A stretch of 64,000 bases of DNA from Cenococcum geophilum 1.58 (GCA_001692895.1 KV748177.1:372001-436000), one strand, 5' to 3'; counted from the first letter of the stretch, positions 46,091 through 59,500 are shown. Notes: a model not told the origin generated them from the letters alone. Made by a program: numbers and translations.

Positions 46091-49000
46091 AATAAATGCC
46101 CTAAAAAAGAAGACACCCTAATGCCTAATACTCCTCTAACTTATTAAAAGCTGCCTATACTCCCTCCTTAATTATCGCCTCCGCTTCTTCCATATTATCC
46201 TTATCTACTATACCTTCTACTTTAAGTTCTACACTCCTATTATCCTGCGTATTAATATCTCTAGCTTAGAGGTTTAAAGATACTCTTTTTTTAATAGTAT
46301 GCATTTCTGCTTGCATTTTCTTCTATAAGGGAGATTATAGAATACTAGAGTTAATTACCTACTCTCCCAAAGCAGCACCCCTTTCCGAAATTGGTAAAGG
46401 TGTTAGGCGGTGTAATGCTGCTGGTTTATTAGTGTCTTCTAAGGTACTAATAACTGTCAATAATTATTTAGGGGCAGCATCCTAGAGGCCATCTCCCTTA
46501 GGCTTACTTAGATCCTTTAGTTTACGGTTAATTTCTATAGGCACTACTTTATTATCGAAGATATTAGGACTAAGGTTTAAAGTAGTAGTCCTAGCGCCTT
46601 AAGGCGTAATAGCCCCATTTTCGCCTTTAGTATAGCCTTTAGAACTATACTCGGTTAATAGAGGAGCGCTAAAAGTTATACCCTTGTTTTTTAGATCTAA
46701 ACTTAGGTCTTTAAGGTATTCTAAGTTATCTACAGGACGCCTGTAGCCTTGTTCTTTTACTAAAAAGTAAGACCTTACCCCAAATACCTTTTATTTAAAT
46801 TCCTTAAGCTCTTTAAAACTATTATAAACAGCCTTAGTAATACGCGCCCTATGTCTTTCCTAAAATGCTTTATATTTATTATTTAAGGTAAAATCTAGGA
46901 TTACCCACTATTCTGCCCTTACTTAAGAATTATTCTATAAAAGTCTTCTAACTAAAGCATTTAAAAGGGCACTCTTTGCCTATAGTTGTATATAGGCTGG
47001 GAATTTATATAGAGGAATGCCAGTAATAGGTTCGCTAGTAGGAGTTAAAACTAGGGGAAGACTAGTTAGATTTATCTATATAACCTCCTACTAGCTCTTA
47101 AGCCCAGGGATTTCTAATTTTCTAGTGTTTGGCAGGATTACGATTAAGTCTAAAGTAATAATTAAGCGGCTTAATGTTGCTTAAGATGCTCTTTATATAA
47201 TAGTAGCTTTTATAAACCGTACTTCTCTAGTTTTTAACGTAATAGGCATCTAGTTAAGCTTAAACCTCTTAGTATTAGCCCTAGTCTAGGCCGTCTCTAT
47301 ATTCTTAATATACCCCTTACTATTAAGTTCTCTGCGCTTTTAAAGTAAATTTACCTATTTTAGTATGTACTAATGCATTCTAGATAGGAGTTCTATATAA
47401 GACTAACTCCCCTCCTTAACTAAGGAAACATAAGAATAAAGCCAGCTGTCTCTAGAATTTGGCCCTCCTTCGCGTACCTAGAGAAGATTAATTTCCAAGT
47501 TCTATTTTTTAGGAAGATAGCTATTAAGAAACTAGAGTGTATAGCTTAGATATGCAATAAAACGAGTAGCATTATTAGTGCGTAAAGCTATAGTGTGTCT
47601 ATAGTGCTCTAGATCTATATAAACTATCTATTATAATAAGGAATAACATATAGTCTAGAGAATACTATCTTTTTTTTCCCTAGCAGTCTTTTGTAAATAG
47701 TGTGCGTATATATTAAACTCTTCCTTAAAAATGCCTAGAATTCTAACGTCTTCCCACCATTTAAATAAATTGGCGTGGTGGATTCTAAGTAGGTCCTATT
47801 TAAGTTCCCCTTTTAAGCCTAATATAAGCTTTTTTAATCCTACGCGGTCTACTAGATAATTGCTAGGCTGTATAGTAGAATAAGCGTAAATTTTAAGGTT
47901 ATTGTTTATATACTTTAGGCGACTATTCTTTTTAAACTAGAAATAGGAGCTTTTAGCCGTCTAGAGAATATTAATAGTATTATAGTTCTTAGAGACTAAG
48001 TGGATTCGTAAATATAAATTAGTAAAAGAAATGCTAGTATCTAATTCTAATAACCCTGCTATTTTCTAAAGATATATTTAGCATAACGCGCGGACTTCTG
48101 TTCCATTTCCTTGCTAGGCCATAATAAATTAATATAAGATAGAAAAGATACCGTCTTCTAGCTCTTTCTTAGAATTAAGGGCCTTAATTAATTTAGCTAG
48201 CGTTTTAGAATAATACAAGTATTTTATTTTCCGCTTCGGCCATGCTTTTATAATAATTACCTCTTCTTTAGTAATTATTGTTGCTTTTTTCTTCCGCCTA
48301 TTAGCTCTACTAGAAGCTAGAGGCTCTACAGGTCCTATTTTTAGCTTCTTTTTTAGGGATTTCTTAGAAGCTTTCCTAGCCCTACGTTTCTATAGGGAGC
48401 TAGCGACAAGATTATTCTCTAAAGACGTAGATTTATTAGATTTGGAGTCTTTTTTTTACGCTTTAGGTACCTTGCCTCCAAATAGAAATAAGCTATACAG
48501 CATTCTTGCGTTTAAGCCTTTAACCTCCTTAAAAGGTAATAGTAGAGGTGCCGGAGTAACTGGCTCTAGTGCAGATTCCTCTTTAGTTTTAATAGTTAAG
48601 GCTAATACTAAAAGCTTATGGCCTTAGCTTAGATAACAAATAAGCTTTTATTTTTTAATTAACTTCTTATTAACTACTAATCCGAATTTATAGGCGGTAA
48701 GAAAGTTTAAGGGTGTTAGGTATAGGGTCCTTAAGATCCCAGCCTTTAAGAGTTTTAGGTGGCTTAATATTGCATTATTAATTATTTCTAACGCATCTTT
48801 CCTAAAGATCTAACTTCCTTTTACCTAATTAATAAAGATACGGATGCTTTTTAGTGCGTAATACGTATAGAAGAGCTTACAGGGACCTTCTAAAAGTTCA
48901 TCTCCCTACTCCTTCTTAATTGTATTTTGTACCGCCTTAATCTTATTAATCTTATAGGTAATTTTAGAGAGCTTTTTAATGTCCGCAAAGGCGTTTTCCT

Positions 49001-49335
49001 AATTTTTGTTTCTTAAATTTCCCTTAAGCTTATTATCCTTCTCAATCTTAACTATTACATTTTTTACAGCCTTAACTATATTATGCTCCTGGTTTATAAT
49101 AGCCTGTATTAAACTATAATAGATATTTACGCGCTAATTAACTGGGTGGCTTTGGGTGACCCTAAGGATAACCTCTATTATCTGCGCCTTTCTTTAGTAT
49201 ACAAGGGCTATTAACTAAATGGTAGGAGGTAGAGGCGTAGAAGGTAGAGGTATAGGAGGTAGAGGCGGCGGCTTTCCTTTTAAGCGGAGTTCTATAGTTC
49301 TAAATATTTTTATAGTAATATTTTATATACGCAAT
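46090..49335 (-). pseudogene. Unrecognised degenerate protein frame, about 1,080 codons
   Basis: One minus-strand frame can be followed almost continuously from about 49,335 to 46,090, allowing for TAG/TAA at presumed Gln/Trp sites. I do not recognise the family. Features are: a proline-rich stretch near the N-terminus (P-P-P-L-P-P-I-P-L-P, about 49,240); a Lys/Arg-rich basic segment in the middle (about 48,280-48,450); a helix-rich region with L-K-W-W-E-like and H-Y-R-H-T-I-A-L-R segments (47,560-47,790); and a Glu/Lys-rich C-terminal segment with M-E-E-A-E-A-I-I-K-E (about 46,170-46,200). No RT, integrase, DDE, HUH or zinc-knuckle signature is visible. It converges on the RecQ-like gene. 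It could be an accessory gene of an unknown mobile element or a multi-copy subtelomeric gene. Confidence 0.5.
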
Positions 49336-50440
49336 GGGCGTATAGGTGGTATTTTAAGATAAGAGTTATAACAGTATCTTCTTAACGTAAGAGAAAAGTA
49401 AATAGGTGTATATAACTAAATAAGATAAGATAATAAGAAATCGAAATAAAGGCCTTATAGTATTTTCTAAAAAAAGGTGAATTAAAAAGGACCGTTACGT
49501 GAATTGTTAATATATTAAGGAACTTTAGCCAACGGTTAAAGTTGTCTAATTAGTTAGATTTTCCTTGCTAAGACTTTTCTATAATAATAATATTAGTTAG
49601 TACTAAAAATTAACTTTAACCTCTAATATGCTTAACTAAGGTTTCTTAAAGTAAGTAGCTCTTCTCTTAACTTAAAAGGAAATAAAAATGCTAAATTAAA
49701 AATTATAGAGCGTAAAAATGTAAAATACTTATAAGAGATAGTTACTAGTAATAAGGATAAAAGGAAGAAGACTATATATAAAGTTATTCTCTATAAGAGC
49801 AGTTATTAAGACTAAGGATTTAGAACCAGCTTTAAAGAAGTAAACTTTTTCCCTAATTGCTTATGGCAGTGAGGTAGGAGTATAGTAGAAGACTCTTAGT
49901 CTCTAAGAGTGCTAGCTATTATAGTGCTAAGTGTTCCTTAAATAAGCCTTACTTATAGTTGCTTTATACGTTTATTATAGAGATAAAGAGAAGAAAAAGA
50001 AAGAGTTGCTACTTATAGTAATAGGTGTCCTAAGTAACGGCTTGCCTATAAAAGGATCTTTATAAAAGACCGTCTTTTAGTAAAGCTATAATCCTTAAGA
50101 CGTAATAAGATTATAATATAATTAGAAGGGAGAAACGTATATAAAGGATAGGTAGAATTAACTATAACTATAACATAATCTCAGTTAATTACTATTTATA
50201 AAGGCTTTCTCTTTTACTTCTTTCCTTTTACTTTCTTTTCTTAGAAGGGTTTAATTAAGCTTAGCTTATATAATCCTTATACTAACAAAGCAGTATAGTA
50301 TTATACCGGTATAGCAGGAAACTAGCTATTTATCTTTTAGAAAGCTTAAAGGAACTCTTTTAATAAGTAGTAGCGATTAAGTTGCTTAAATAAGAGGGCA
50401 GGAGGACTTTTATAAATAAGAACTCGGCTAATTCTTTCTA
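49336..50440. other. Unassigned stretch, probably gypsy H 3' end
   Basis: No gene is readable. It contains a 23-bp imperfect palindrome at 49,521-49,543 (AACTTTAGCC / GGTTAAAGTT arms) and a perfect hairpin ACTCTTAG / CTAAGAGT at 49,892-49,910. From its position downstream of the gypsy H integrase it probably includes that element's 3' LTR. I could not define the ends because the partner LTR is outside the window. Confidence 0.4.
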
Positions 50441-51331
50441 AAGATTACCTTTTCTCTAACTACGCTACGGCCTCCTCTTTAGGTGCCTCCTCTTCTATAG
50501 GGACCTCTTCTATATTACGTTGCTTTTATTTATACGGCCTTCTAGTTTAACTTCCTTAAGATCTTATATAAGGAACCGTTTTAACCTATTCTTATATAGA
50601 TTGCCTTTTATTTTAGTACTATTAAGTTTATAGAACCCTTTTTCTAATACCATTTTAATCCGGAAGGGACCCTACTATTTTAGCTATAGCTTTTGCCACC
50701 ATAATATATCTTTTGCCTTCTTTATATCCTATACTAGTATAAGCCCCCTAGACTTAAGCTTACCCTTATAGGTATTCTCTATTAGCTAGATAATAGCGGC
50801 GTATCCTCTCCTAAGCTTCTTTATTATTTATCTCTTATTACTTAAACTATTTTATTCTTAGAATAATTAACTCTTCTATTATCTTTACCTTATTTTATAG
50901 AAGTGTCTACTATATAGGAAGGTAAAGCTTAATTGGGGGTATATGTTCTTATCTATAGAGTATTTAAGCCAGTATTATTCCCGTTATTACCTTAACTATT
51001 ATTTAGTTAGCCTAAAGCGCTTTTGTTAGATTCTGCACCCAGTTACCTCCGTACTTCGCTAACGCTACTACTAGAGGCTAATATTGTCTCTTAACTAGGC
51101 CTTATCCTTATAGATAGTAGGCTAATATAACTACTTAATAAATCCTATATATTTCTGCGAAAATAATAACTATATCCTTATTCTCTAGTCCTTTATTAAT
51201 AGAGAGTTGTCTAAACACTCCCTATCTTAGATAACCTCTTCCTATAGAAATTTCGCTACTGCTTTAGATGTTATATTTGTTAGAGCTCTTGCCTCTAGCT
51301 AGCCTAAAAGGTACTCTTTAGCTACTACTAG
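50440..51331 (-). pseudogene. Gypsy H integrase remnant
   Basis: The minus strand reads VVAKEYLLGWLEARALTNI-type sequence beginning at 51,331, with an in-frame stop at the Trp position. This is the catalytic-core signature of a Ty3/gypsy integrase. It is followed by S-K-A-V-A-K-F-L and a degraded post-core region to about 50,440 (G-P-F-R-I-K-M, then N-R-L-K-R-F). The upstream part of pol is missing because element G begins at 51,332. It should resume beyond the window's right edge. The acidic catalytic residues are not recognisable. Confidence 0.7.
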
Positions 51332-51620
51332 TGTGGTAGTGTGATTTAGCCCCTAGATTTAACATTTAGATTAAGCATAGCTTTGGGAGAGCCTAGGCCT
51401 TACATAAGTTATATAGATCGGTCTAAAGCCCTTAGAGTCTTTAATAACTTAAATAGGCAAGACGGACACACAATACACTCTTTTCTTTCTTTCTTATTAC
51501 CTATTCTACTAACTAATTATAACTAACTAACTAACTAACCAACTGACTGACAGACAGATAAACAGCACTATAACTTTCCTATCTTAGAGAGGTCGTACCC
51601 TCCTATATATTTTATGGCAT
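51332..51620 (+). repeat. Probable gypsy G 5' LTR
   Basis: Starts TGTGGTAGTG at the H/G junction. A plausible end is the CA at about 51,617 (TATTTTATGGCA). It includes an AACT/GACA microsatellite at about 51,515-51,560. The partner LTR is outside the window, so the 3' boundary is a guess. Confidence 0.45.
51515..51562. repeat. (AACT)n / (GACA)n microsatellite
   Basis: Tandem AACT units grade into GACA/GATA units inside the putative gypsy G LTR. From here to about 52,230 no coding signal is clear. Confidence 0.85.
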
Positions 51621-52229
51621 TCCACGTAGGGACAACGGCAAGCTCTTTAGATTAGAAGTCCAGCGCTGCATATATAGGAGACGTATAGGAACGTACTGCA
51701 GCCACTAAAAACTGTTAAGTCACTATTACCAGAAGCCGTTAAGTCACTAACAGGTGTAGAAATTGAGCACGGAACTACTAGCAATATATACGCAGGCATC
51801 ACCATTACTAAAATAAGTTAATAACACTTTCGGAGATTGTTATCTAAGACCTATAGTAGACGGAATAGATAACTAGGAGTGGGAATACGAGCATGGGGTA
51901 CAGCAGGACGGAGGATAAAAGAGAGGGTTATAATGCATCAGGACCAGCAGAAAGAAGTCTTTAATTTTTCATTTACTATATTTATAATAGTCTATACAAT
52001 TCTTCTGGCATTCATATAAGCCTCCCTTAAATTTATAAGAGTAATAGCAACAGGACCGATAAAGGGAATACTAGGGATACTAGGCCCATTCTATAATAAC
52101 GGCGGAGAAGGAAGTAGGCAGCCTACTAACCTACGAAGTTTTCCTAACCTAGAGGATGCGGTACTAGACCCGACTCCTATAACATCCAGAACTAATAACC
52201 TTTAGTAAAGAGAGGATAAGAACCAGAAG

Positions 52230-53015
52230 GTTAACTTACCTATCCTAAAAGAAACTGCTAGTCTGTTACCTTATAATAAACCACTAATAGAACAAGATAA
52301 GGTATATATTATAGCCCAGCCTATACTAGCTCTAGGGACTCTAGGGACTCCTTACTTTATAGGACAAAACGTATTACAATTTATTAAACAATATAAGCGA
52401 CTATGCATTCAACACTATATTACGAACAATAAGAAGTATTAAGGACTTCTGGAATATTATAACTATTAGATAGGGACCTAGATCCAAAGTCTACCTAAGT
52501 TTATTATTAGCAGATAAACGAAACTTGTAAGAAAGCTTTAGATAAACTACTAAGGAAGTAACTACTTCCAATAAGTTAAGACGGTAGAATTCTTAGAAGC
52601 GTATATACTATAGTACAGGAACAACCTACTTAGTAGTATACGCAAGTACTATAGACAATTCACACTAATTTCCCAGAAGGTTACTAAAGCTAGCAATTTA
52701 GAAAACCGTAAACAAGGATACTGGTTTACAAAAGGACTCCTATTTAAATATTAAAAATATACTATAACTAAGACAGGAACTAACCCGGATAGATAAGAGT
52801 CTTTTAACTTCTACCTACTAAGGAGGGCTGTAGAAGACAGGCTTAATTCTATAAGGGCGTAGACCGCTTATTAATAATAAACCCTAAGGAGCAAGGTCTC
52901 CGTCAACTAGTTAGACAATTCTATAAGTAGCAGCCGGCTATATTAAACCAGAGAGATGCTATTCTTTAGCCGCCTATAGTCTCTTAGCTAAATAAGTCGG
53001 CAAGTGCCCGTTATA
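52230..53015 (+). pseudogene. Gypsy G Gag, first part
   Basis: From about 52,350 the + strand frame encodes F-I-G-Q-N-V-L-Q-F-I-K-Q-Y-K-R-L-C-I, then L-E-Y-Y-N-Y, matching the capsid region of fungal gypsy Gag (FxGxNVxxFLxxYxxLC). It ends at the TAACC target site of gypsy F and continues at about 59,940. It contains internal stop codons at presumed Gln/Trp sites. No ATG was assigned. Confidence 0.7.
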
Positions 53016-53020
53016 TAACC

Positions 53021-53207
53021 TGTTACAGTGCTGCAATAAAGTAGACTAAATAACTACGTTATGGTATAAAGAGGGGAAGAAGGTGGAAAGGGGGTATTAT
53101 ATATAAATAGTAGGGCCAGCCGCTAAGTCGCTAGTGGTGGGCTAGCCAACAGTAGGGAACAGTACGAGATAGTATAAAACAGTATGCGTTAGGTTAGTGC
53201 CGTGACA
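53021..53207 (-). repeat. Gypsy F 3' LTR
   Basis: This 187-bp LTR is nearly identical to the 5' LTR at 59,748-59,934, with only scattered C/T and G/A differences. Several GGGGAAGAAGGTGG and AGTGGTGGG words keep their TG dinucleotides. Confidence 0.95.
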
Positions 53208-53530
53208 GTACTCCTTTTCCCTAGATGGTTTGGTCCCTAAACCAAATAGATAACTTAAAAATAGGCAGTATATAGGGTTGCCTATTTTCTACCGCAAAGA
53301 TATTAGTTCTGCTTACCGCCCTTAACTAAGCTAATGGCGATTTTCTATACCGGGCATAGAAAATCCTAATTGGTTAGTTTAGTGAGTAAGGTTGGTAAAA
53401 CTCTACACCGCCACCCGAATTAGTCCGTGTAGCGTTTCTTGGCGAGAATTTGGCTAATTAGACAACTTTAACCGCTGGTTAAAGTTCTATAACATCTTAA
53501 CCACTATAAATTTTAATGCGGTGGTCGGCC
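53208..53530 (-). other. Gypsy F 3' untranslated region with palindrome
   Basis: This non-coding stretch lies between the end of pol and the 3' LTR. It has a polypurine tract at about 53,208-53,224. It also has a 23-bp palindrome at 53,464-53,486 (arms AACTTTAACC and GGTTAAAGTT around a 3-base centre) that recurs in inverted orientation at 49,521-49,543. Confidence 0.7.
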
Positions 53531-53539
53531 GCGACCTTA

Positions 53540-56500
53540 GCGTAACTTTTTTTTATCTTATGCTTAGTCTAGGGGTCCTAGCTTTTTAGGGTGTTACTTA
53601 TAGAAGCGCTATACAGCTTATTTGTAACCCTTTAGGTTTTCCTCTAGCTGCTAGGTTATATCCTTATGATATTTCTATTTAATCTTATAAGTTAGGCCCT
53701 GGGGGTCTTTGTTGTGTATATTAAGGATTTTCTTAAACTCCTATTTGTCTTCTATGTTGCCATTATTATCTCTCTTTACTACTCATCCTTGTATATTACG
53801 GCGCTTTATAGTATTAATATTTGCTTAGCTAGGGATCTCTTTAGCAGCCTAGAGGCGGACCTTAAATATATAAAAGGATTTATTTACTTAGATATAGTCT
53901 GGGAGGTTTATTATAACTGCCCCTTAATATACTGCGAGTACGGGGTATAAGCCGTCCTATTTATCGTCCTATTTCTTCTTAGGTCTATTTATCTTTATAT
54001 TTTCTAAGCTAACTATAACTATATTACCTTTATAGAATAACGCGCTCTTATCCCTATAGGTATTAGTATTGTTTTTATATCGTTGCTATAAAATCCGGGC
54101 TAGGGCCTTAAGCTATATTAATATCCGCTTAAAGCGGTTAGCCATAGAGTCTGCGCGGAAGAACTCCTTCTTTACTTATGCTAATAGTGTCGGTAGGTAA
54201 AGGCCAGTAGGCTCGATTCTAAGGTAAGGGTTAAAGCTATAATTTGTAAAAAATAGGGAGATGCCTGTGCTCTTATTAACTTAGTTATTTATAGTAAACT
54301 TAGTAAGCGGTAGGTAGTTAACCTAGTCGTCCTATATAAAGCTAATAAAAGTATAAAGGTATTTATTTACGGCGGCGTTAATAATTTTAGTTTGGCCGTT
54401 TATTTTTAGGTGCTAGGCTAAGCTTAGTTATAAGGTTATCTTAAGGCGTTTACTTAATTGTTGCTAGAAGTCGCTAATAAATTATATACCGCGATTAGAG
54501 ATAATTATGCTTGGTACACCGTGGAGCTTATATACGTTATTAACAAAGCCATTAACTAACTCCTTTGTTAAGAGTCCTGTTACTAAAATAAGGTATTATA
54601 TTTTAGTTAGGCGGTCTATAATAATAAGAATATATTTATATGCCTTACCGTAGCGTTAGTATACTGGCAGCGTTATAATATAATTAATTAAGATATCGGT
54701 CTATGGGCGGGTGGGTAATTTTAGTAGCTTTAAAAAATTAGGCGGGGCAGAACGGGGGGTCTTAGTGCGAAAGTATAGGGTATAGTCTTTAACGAAGGTA
54801 GCCGTAAACTAGGAGATTCCTAGCCACTAGTATATTTGGTTTAAGAGGTTAAGAGTTTTAACCTAGCTAGGGTAACTAGCGGGGCCGCTGCTATAAGAGT
54901 GATGGGTAACTTCTAGGTAGAGGTTTAGGGCGTTAGGGATGAAGAGATATTAGCGGAAGTAGATTTATCCGTTAATGATACTATATTCTAACTTATTATA
55001 ACAGAGTAATTTCCTAATTTTCTTTGGTTAATGGTAAGCTTTCTGATTACGTAGGGCTGCTACTATATCTCTTGCGAGTTTGTTCTTCTAGTATCCTAGC
55101 CAGATTAACTTGTCTAGTGACTTTTTGGCTATTTTGGGGTCTAGAGCGGCTATAAACTCTGCGTTATTAGAGTTACGGGACTTGTGTAGTAATTCTTCTA
55201 AAATTATAGGATTAACTTTTTAGGGCGGTATAACGACTTGGGCTTGGTAGTAGAGGCGTTTATTATTAGTGTCCTTAGGCCTTATTCCTAGTAGCTAGCT
55301 TAGGGCGTTAGGGAGCGTGGCTTTGCTGCTGGGTCTATATATAATTATAAAGTTAAACTATAAAAGAAACTCTGCCTACTAGACTTGGCGCTAGTTTAGC
55401 TGCTTAGTAGTTATAAACGTCTATAGGTTCTTGTAGTTAGTAATAATTTTAAACAGCTCCTTAGTCCCTTGCAGCTTAGGATACTATTCCTCTAAAGCCT
55501 TAATAATAACTAGAAGTTCTTTATTGTAGATCTTATAGTTATATTCTAGCGCGGAGTGCTTTATGGAGAAGAATACGACCGGTTTTAATTTTCTGTTATT
55601 ATTATATTGGGAAAGGATTCCGCCGGAAGCCTAATTTAATATATCTATCTTTACCACTGTTTTCTTCGTATAGTTATAGTATGCTAGTACTAGTGCTGAA
55701 GTAAAGGCTCCCTTAAGGGCCTTAAATGATTTAGCTTGTTTTGGTCCCTATAGCTATCTAATATCCTTCTTTAGAAGTTTTATTATAGGTGTAGCGATAG
55801 CAAAGTAGCCTTAGATAAATTGTTGGTAGAAGTTTGTAAAGCCGAGAAATTGTTATAGTTCTTTAATTAATATTAGGTCCTTTTATTTCTATAAGGCCTG
55901 TATCTTCTTAGGGTCTATAGTTATGCTATTAGTTAAGATAATTAAGCCGAGGTATTTTGTTTTAGTAGAGTAGAACTTAGACTTATTAATATTAATCTAA
56001 AGTCTAGCATTGCCGAGTCTTTAGATAACTTCATTTATATACTTAGTGTGCTTAGCGCGTATTTTAGAAAAGATAAGGATGTTATTAAGGTAGGCAGTGC
56101 AGTAGTCGTTAAGGGCGTTATATAGAATATGGTTAATATAGTTTTAGAATATAGCGGGTGCGTTATAGAGGCTAAATAGTATAACTAGTATCTTATAGAG
56201 TCTAAACCGGGTAATGAATGCTATAAGCTATTTATAGCCCTCTGTAATCCGGATCCGGTTAAACGCAGCAATTATATTAAGTTTAGTAAAGTACTTGGCG
56301 CTATAAAGTGCGTTAAGTGTTTTACGGATTAGTAGCAGTGGGTATTAATTCTTAATAGTAACTATATTTAGGCCTTAGTAGTTATAGTAGATTTATATAC
56401 CGCCGCCGGGCTTAGTAGCGAGGAGGAGTGGTGCGGTAGCTAGTAAGGTTAATTCGCGGATAAAACCCTTATCCAGTATCTTATTAATCCACTTCTTTAT

Positions 56501-59500
56501 ATACCTAAGTTTAGCAGGTAAGAGTGGTTTATTTTTATAGTATGGGGCCTAGTTTCTAGGGGTGATCTTAATTTTATAGTCCTATAGTTAGTAAGGGGGC
56601 AGCTTATTTATATTCTTAGGGAGGAAGTGCTTAATATATTTACTAAACTCCTTTAGTAAGCGTTATAAAATATCTTTGTAGGTTAATCCTGGTTTACCTT
56701 TTAGGAATTTTTTAACATTAGTGTCGACTATCTTCCGACGTAAAAGCTTGGGTTTAGTTTTTAGATTTGTCTTAAGGAAGTTGTAGAAATAGGGGGGGAG
56801 CGCTTTATAGGCTTCCTTTATTATATAGTCGCCTTCTACTAGCTAGCGGAAAGACCTTTTTAATAGGTTTGGTACTTCTATTAGGCCTATAGGCAGCTCT
56901 TTAAGCAGCTATTGGTGCTTATCTTATTTAACCAGTTCTACTAGCTTTATTATATAAATCCTTATTACCTTTACGTCTTTTTATTTATAGAACTGGGTAA
57001 AATTAATAGTATGGGTGTATTTAATATTGTCTAGGTTAGGGCGTATCTAGCTCTCTAGTGTTATGGCTAGGCTAGTATAGCTCGGTCGGCCCAGGGGGGC
57101 GGAAATAAGGCGGCGGCCCGATATGGTACGCGCGGGAGACAGGTATAAGGTTAGGCGTTATAGTGGCGCGGTTTCTATTATCTGGGTCTTGGTAGTTCTA
57201 TAGCCAGTCCTTACTATAACGCAAGCTATTATGTGCGTATATGGTATATAGCTTAGTTCTAGGTATTAGGCTAGGCGGCTGGGGTTTAAATAGTGCCTAG
57301 GTTAGGGTTAGTTTCTTAGTAGTAGCGGCGCAAAGCGGACCTTCTTCCTTAGTCTCGGTAGGGCTGGCTAGCCCGTCGTTTTAGTCTTAAGTGCTAGGTT
57401 AGTCTAGTCTTCCACTGTCTCGTTTCTTTGCAGCTATACGGGCTCCCCTTTATTAGGAACGTCTTCTACTATTAGGGCTTTATATATAGTCCTAGGCACT
57501 AGGCTTAGTAGTGCTAAGTATCCATATAGGGCGTCCCTGCTAATATTGGCTATCCCCTATAGAAGGTAGTGCCTAGAGTAGTAGTCTAAGTTAAAGCGGA
57601 TCTTAAGTTTCCTAAAGCTAGGACAGGGCTTATACTTCTAAAGCCAGGGCATACCTAAGATAATTAGGGTAGTAGGTAAGAGTTTAGTAATGAAAAAGAG
57701 CATAGCTTTAGTATGGAGGCCGATTAATATTCGGGCGGTAAAGTAGTCCGTAATAAGCGAAGTTAGGATGCCGTCTATAAGGCGTAGTGGCCTAGGTGCC
57801 AGTAGCTTCTTAGTTATAATGTTATACTTTCTTATAATAAACTCTGCGTCGGCAAATACTATTATAGTACTACTAGAGTCTACTAGGCTTACTATATTAA
57901 TATAAACTTAGGGGTATAGGTTATATAATAAGGAGAGTTAGGTTTAAATAAGGATTAATTTTTTATTACTATTTACTAATCTAAGATTAAGTAGCAGTTT
58001 ACTAATAGAAAGGACTAATTAATCTAGTAATAGAAACCTAATCTTCTCGTCTTCCTCCTTATATAGTTTAGACCCTTAGGCGTAACTTAGTCTAAGGGTC
58101 TGCCTTTTAACGACTAGGGTACGGGGCTGTCTTGGCGGGGCGGTCTAGTGTCCGTCTAGCTGGCGGTGTCTATCTCTATTTTAGTTGGGGTATAGGAAGA
58201 TAATACCTTGCTAATAATATAGCCGTGTTCGTATTTACTAGCGCGAAGTTGCTAATACTAGGCGTTGTTAACGGGTTGGGCTCCTATATAGGGCATGGTT
58301 TAAAGTAACTAAGCCGTAGGGTTAAAGGGGGGGGTTATCCACCGCAGCCATAATAGGCTCCGCGGTTGCCGCGTCTATAATAGACTCCACGGTCACCGCG
58401 TCCACGGTTATTTATTCGCGTCGTTTAATAGGGTAGCATTAGGACTGGGTTTGCTGTCTTAGTGGGGTTATAGGTATCCTTCTAGTGGCTGGGTAGGCTA
58501 TAGGCAAGGCACAGTCTATTATTAACGCGGCGCTTGCGCTCCATATCTAAGATTCTATTAAGGTCCATAGGTTCTCCAGTTACTACTAGGGTTAGGGTTA
58601 ACATAGGGGCAGGGGCTTAGGCAGGTAGGCGGTAGTTAGCGTTCTTCTTAAGGTTAGCTTAGTATGCATAGTTCGCGAGGTTCTTAGCGAATACATCTAT
58701 TTACTTGCTCTAACCTATATAGTCGCTGTTATTAATTTCGTGGGCCAGTTTAAGTACCAGCTCTTCTATCTTCGGAGAGATAAACTTTTAGAGTAGGTCT
58801 ACCTTCTATTTATCTGTCTTCTTAGCGCGGACTATTAGCTTATTAAGCTCTCCCTTCTAGGACTAGTAATTACGCTCGCCTTAGGGGAAATGGTTAAGCT
58901 TATTCTTTGCAACCTGGGTTATGTTAAGGACCTTATAGTAGGCAGTAAGGTCTTTAAGCATATCTTCCTTAGTAGGCCATTTCCACGCAAATATATTGTT
59001 TGGGTTCTTGTGCATAAGCTCTAGGCCCTACTTAATAAACTTATAGGCCTTGTCCTCTAGCATGTCTAAGATATAAAGGATCTGGGACTAAACTATATTA
59101 AAGTAGTCCCAGTCCCGGTTAAAGACTCCCTTAATCTTAATATACCAGGTCTTAAAATTAGCTTATCGTTCTAGCGGGGTGCCTTTTCCGCTGAATATTA
59201 GCGGGTCTTTAGATCTCCTTTTTTTTTACTAGGTTACTACCGTTATTATAGGGGTTAATTGTTTTAGAACGGTAATAGTCTCTGCCTAGGAGTTAATAGT
59301 TCCTATCTAGGAAGCGATAAGGGCACTAAGGTTTTCGTTAGCTTTCTTATTGGCGGTATTTGTGTTATATATGCACTATAGTCCTACTTTAATATTATTA
59401 AGGAACTCATTGGTATAGTTAATAAGGGTAAGGTAAGCTTTACTAGGCTCAAAGGTCTTGGGGTACGGTAGGGAGCGGCGGATTGTTTACGCGATATTAG

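Noticed and set aside
48442-48627. 61-codon plus-strand ORF
   Set aside because: It is antisense to the unknown minus-strand frame, which is open over a far longer distance.
53714-53950. 78-codon plus-strand ORF with membrane-like composition
   Set aside because: It is antisense to the gypsy F integrase/chromodomain region, with no supporting motif.
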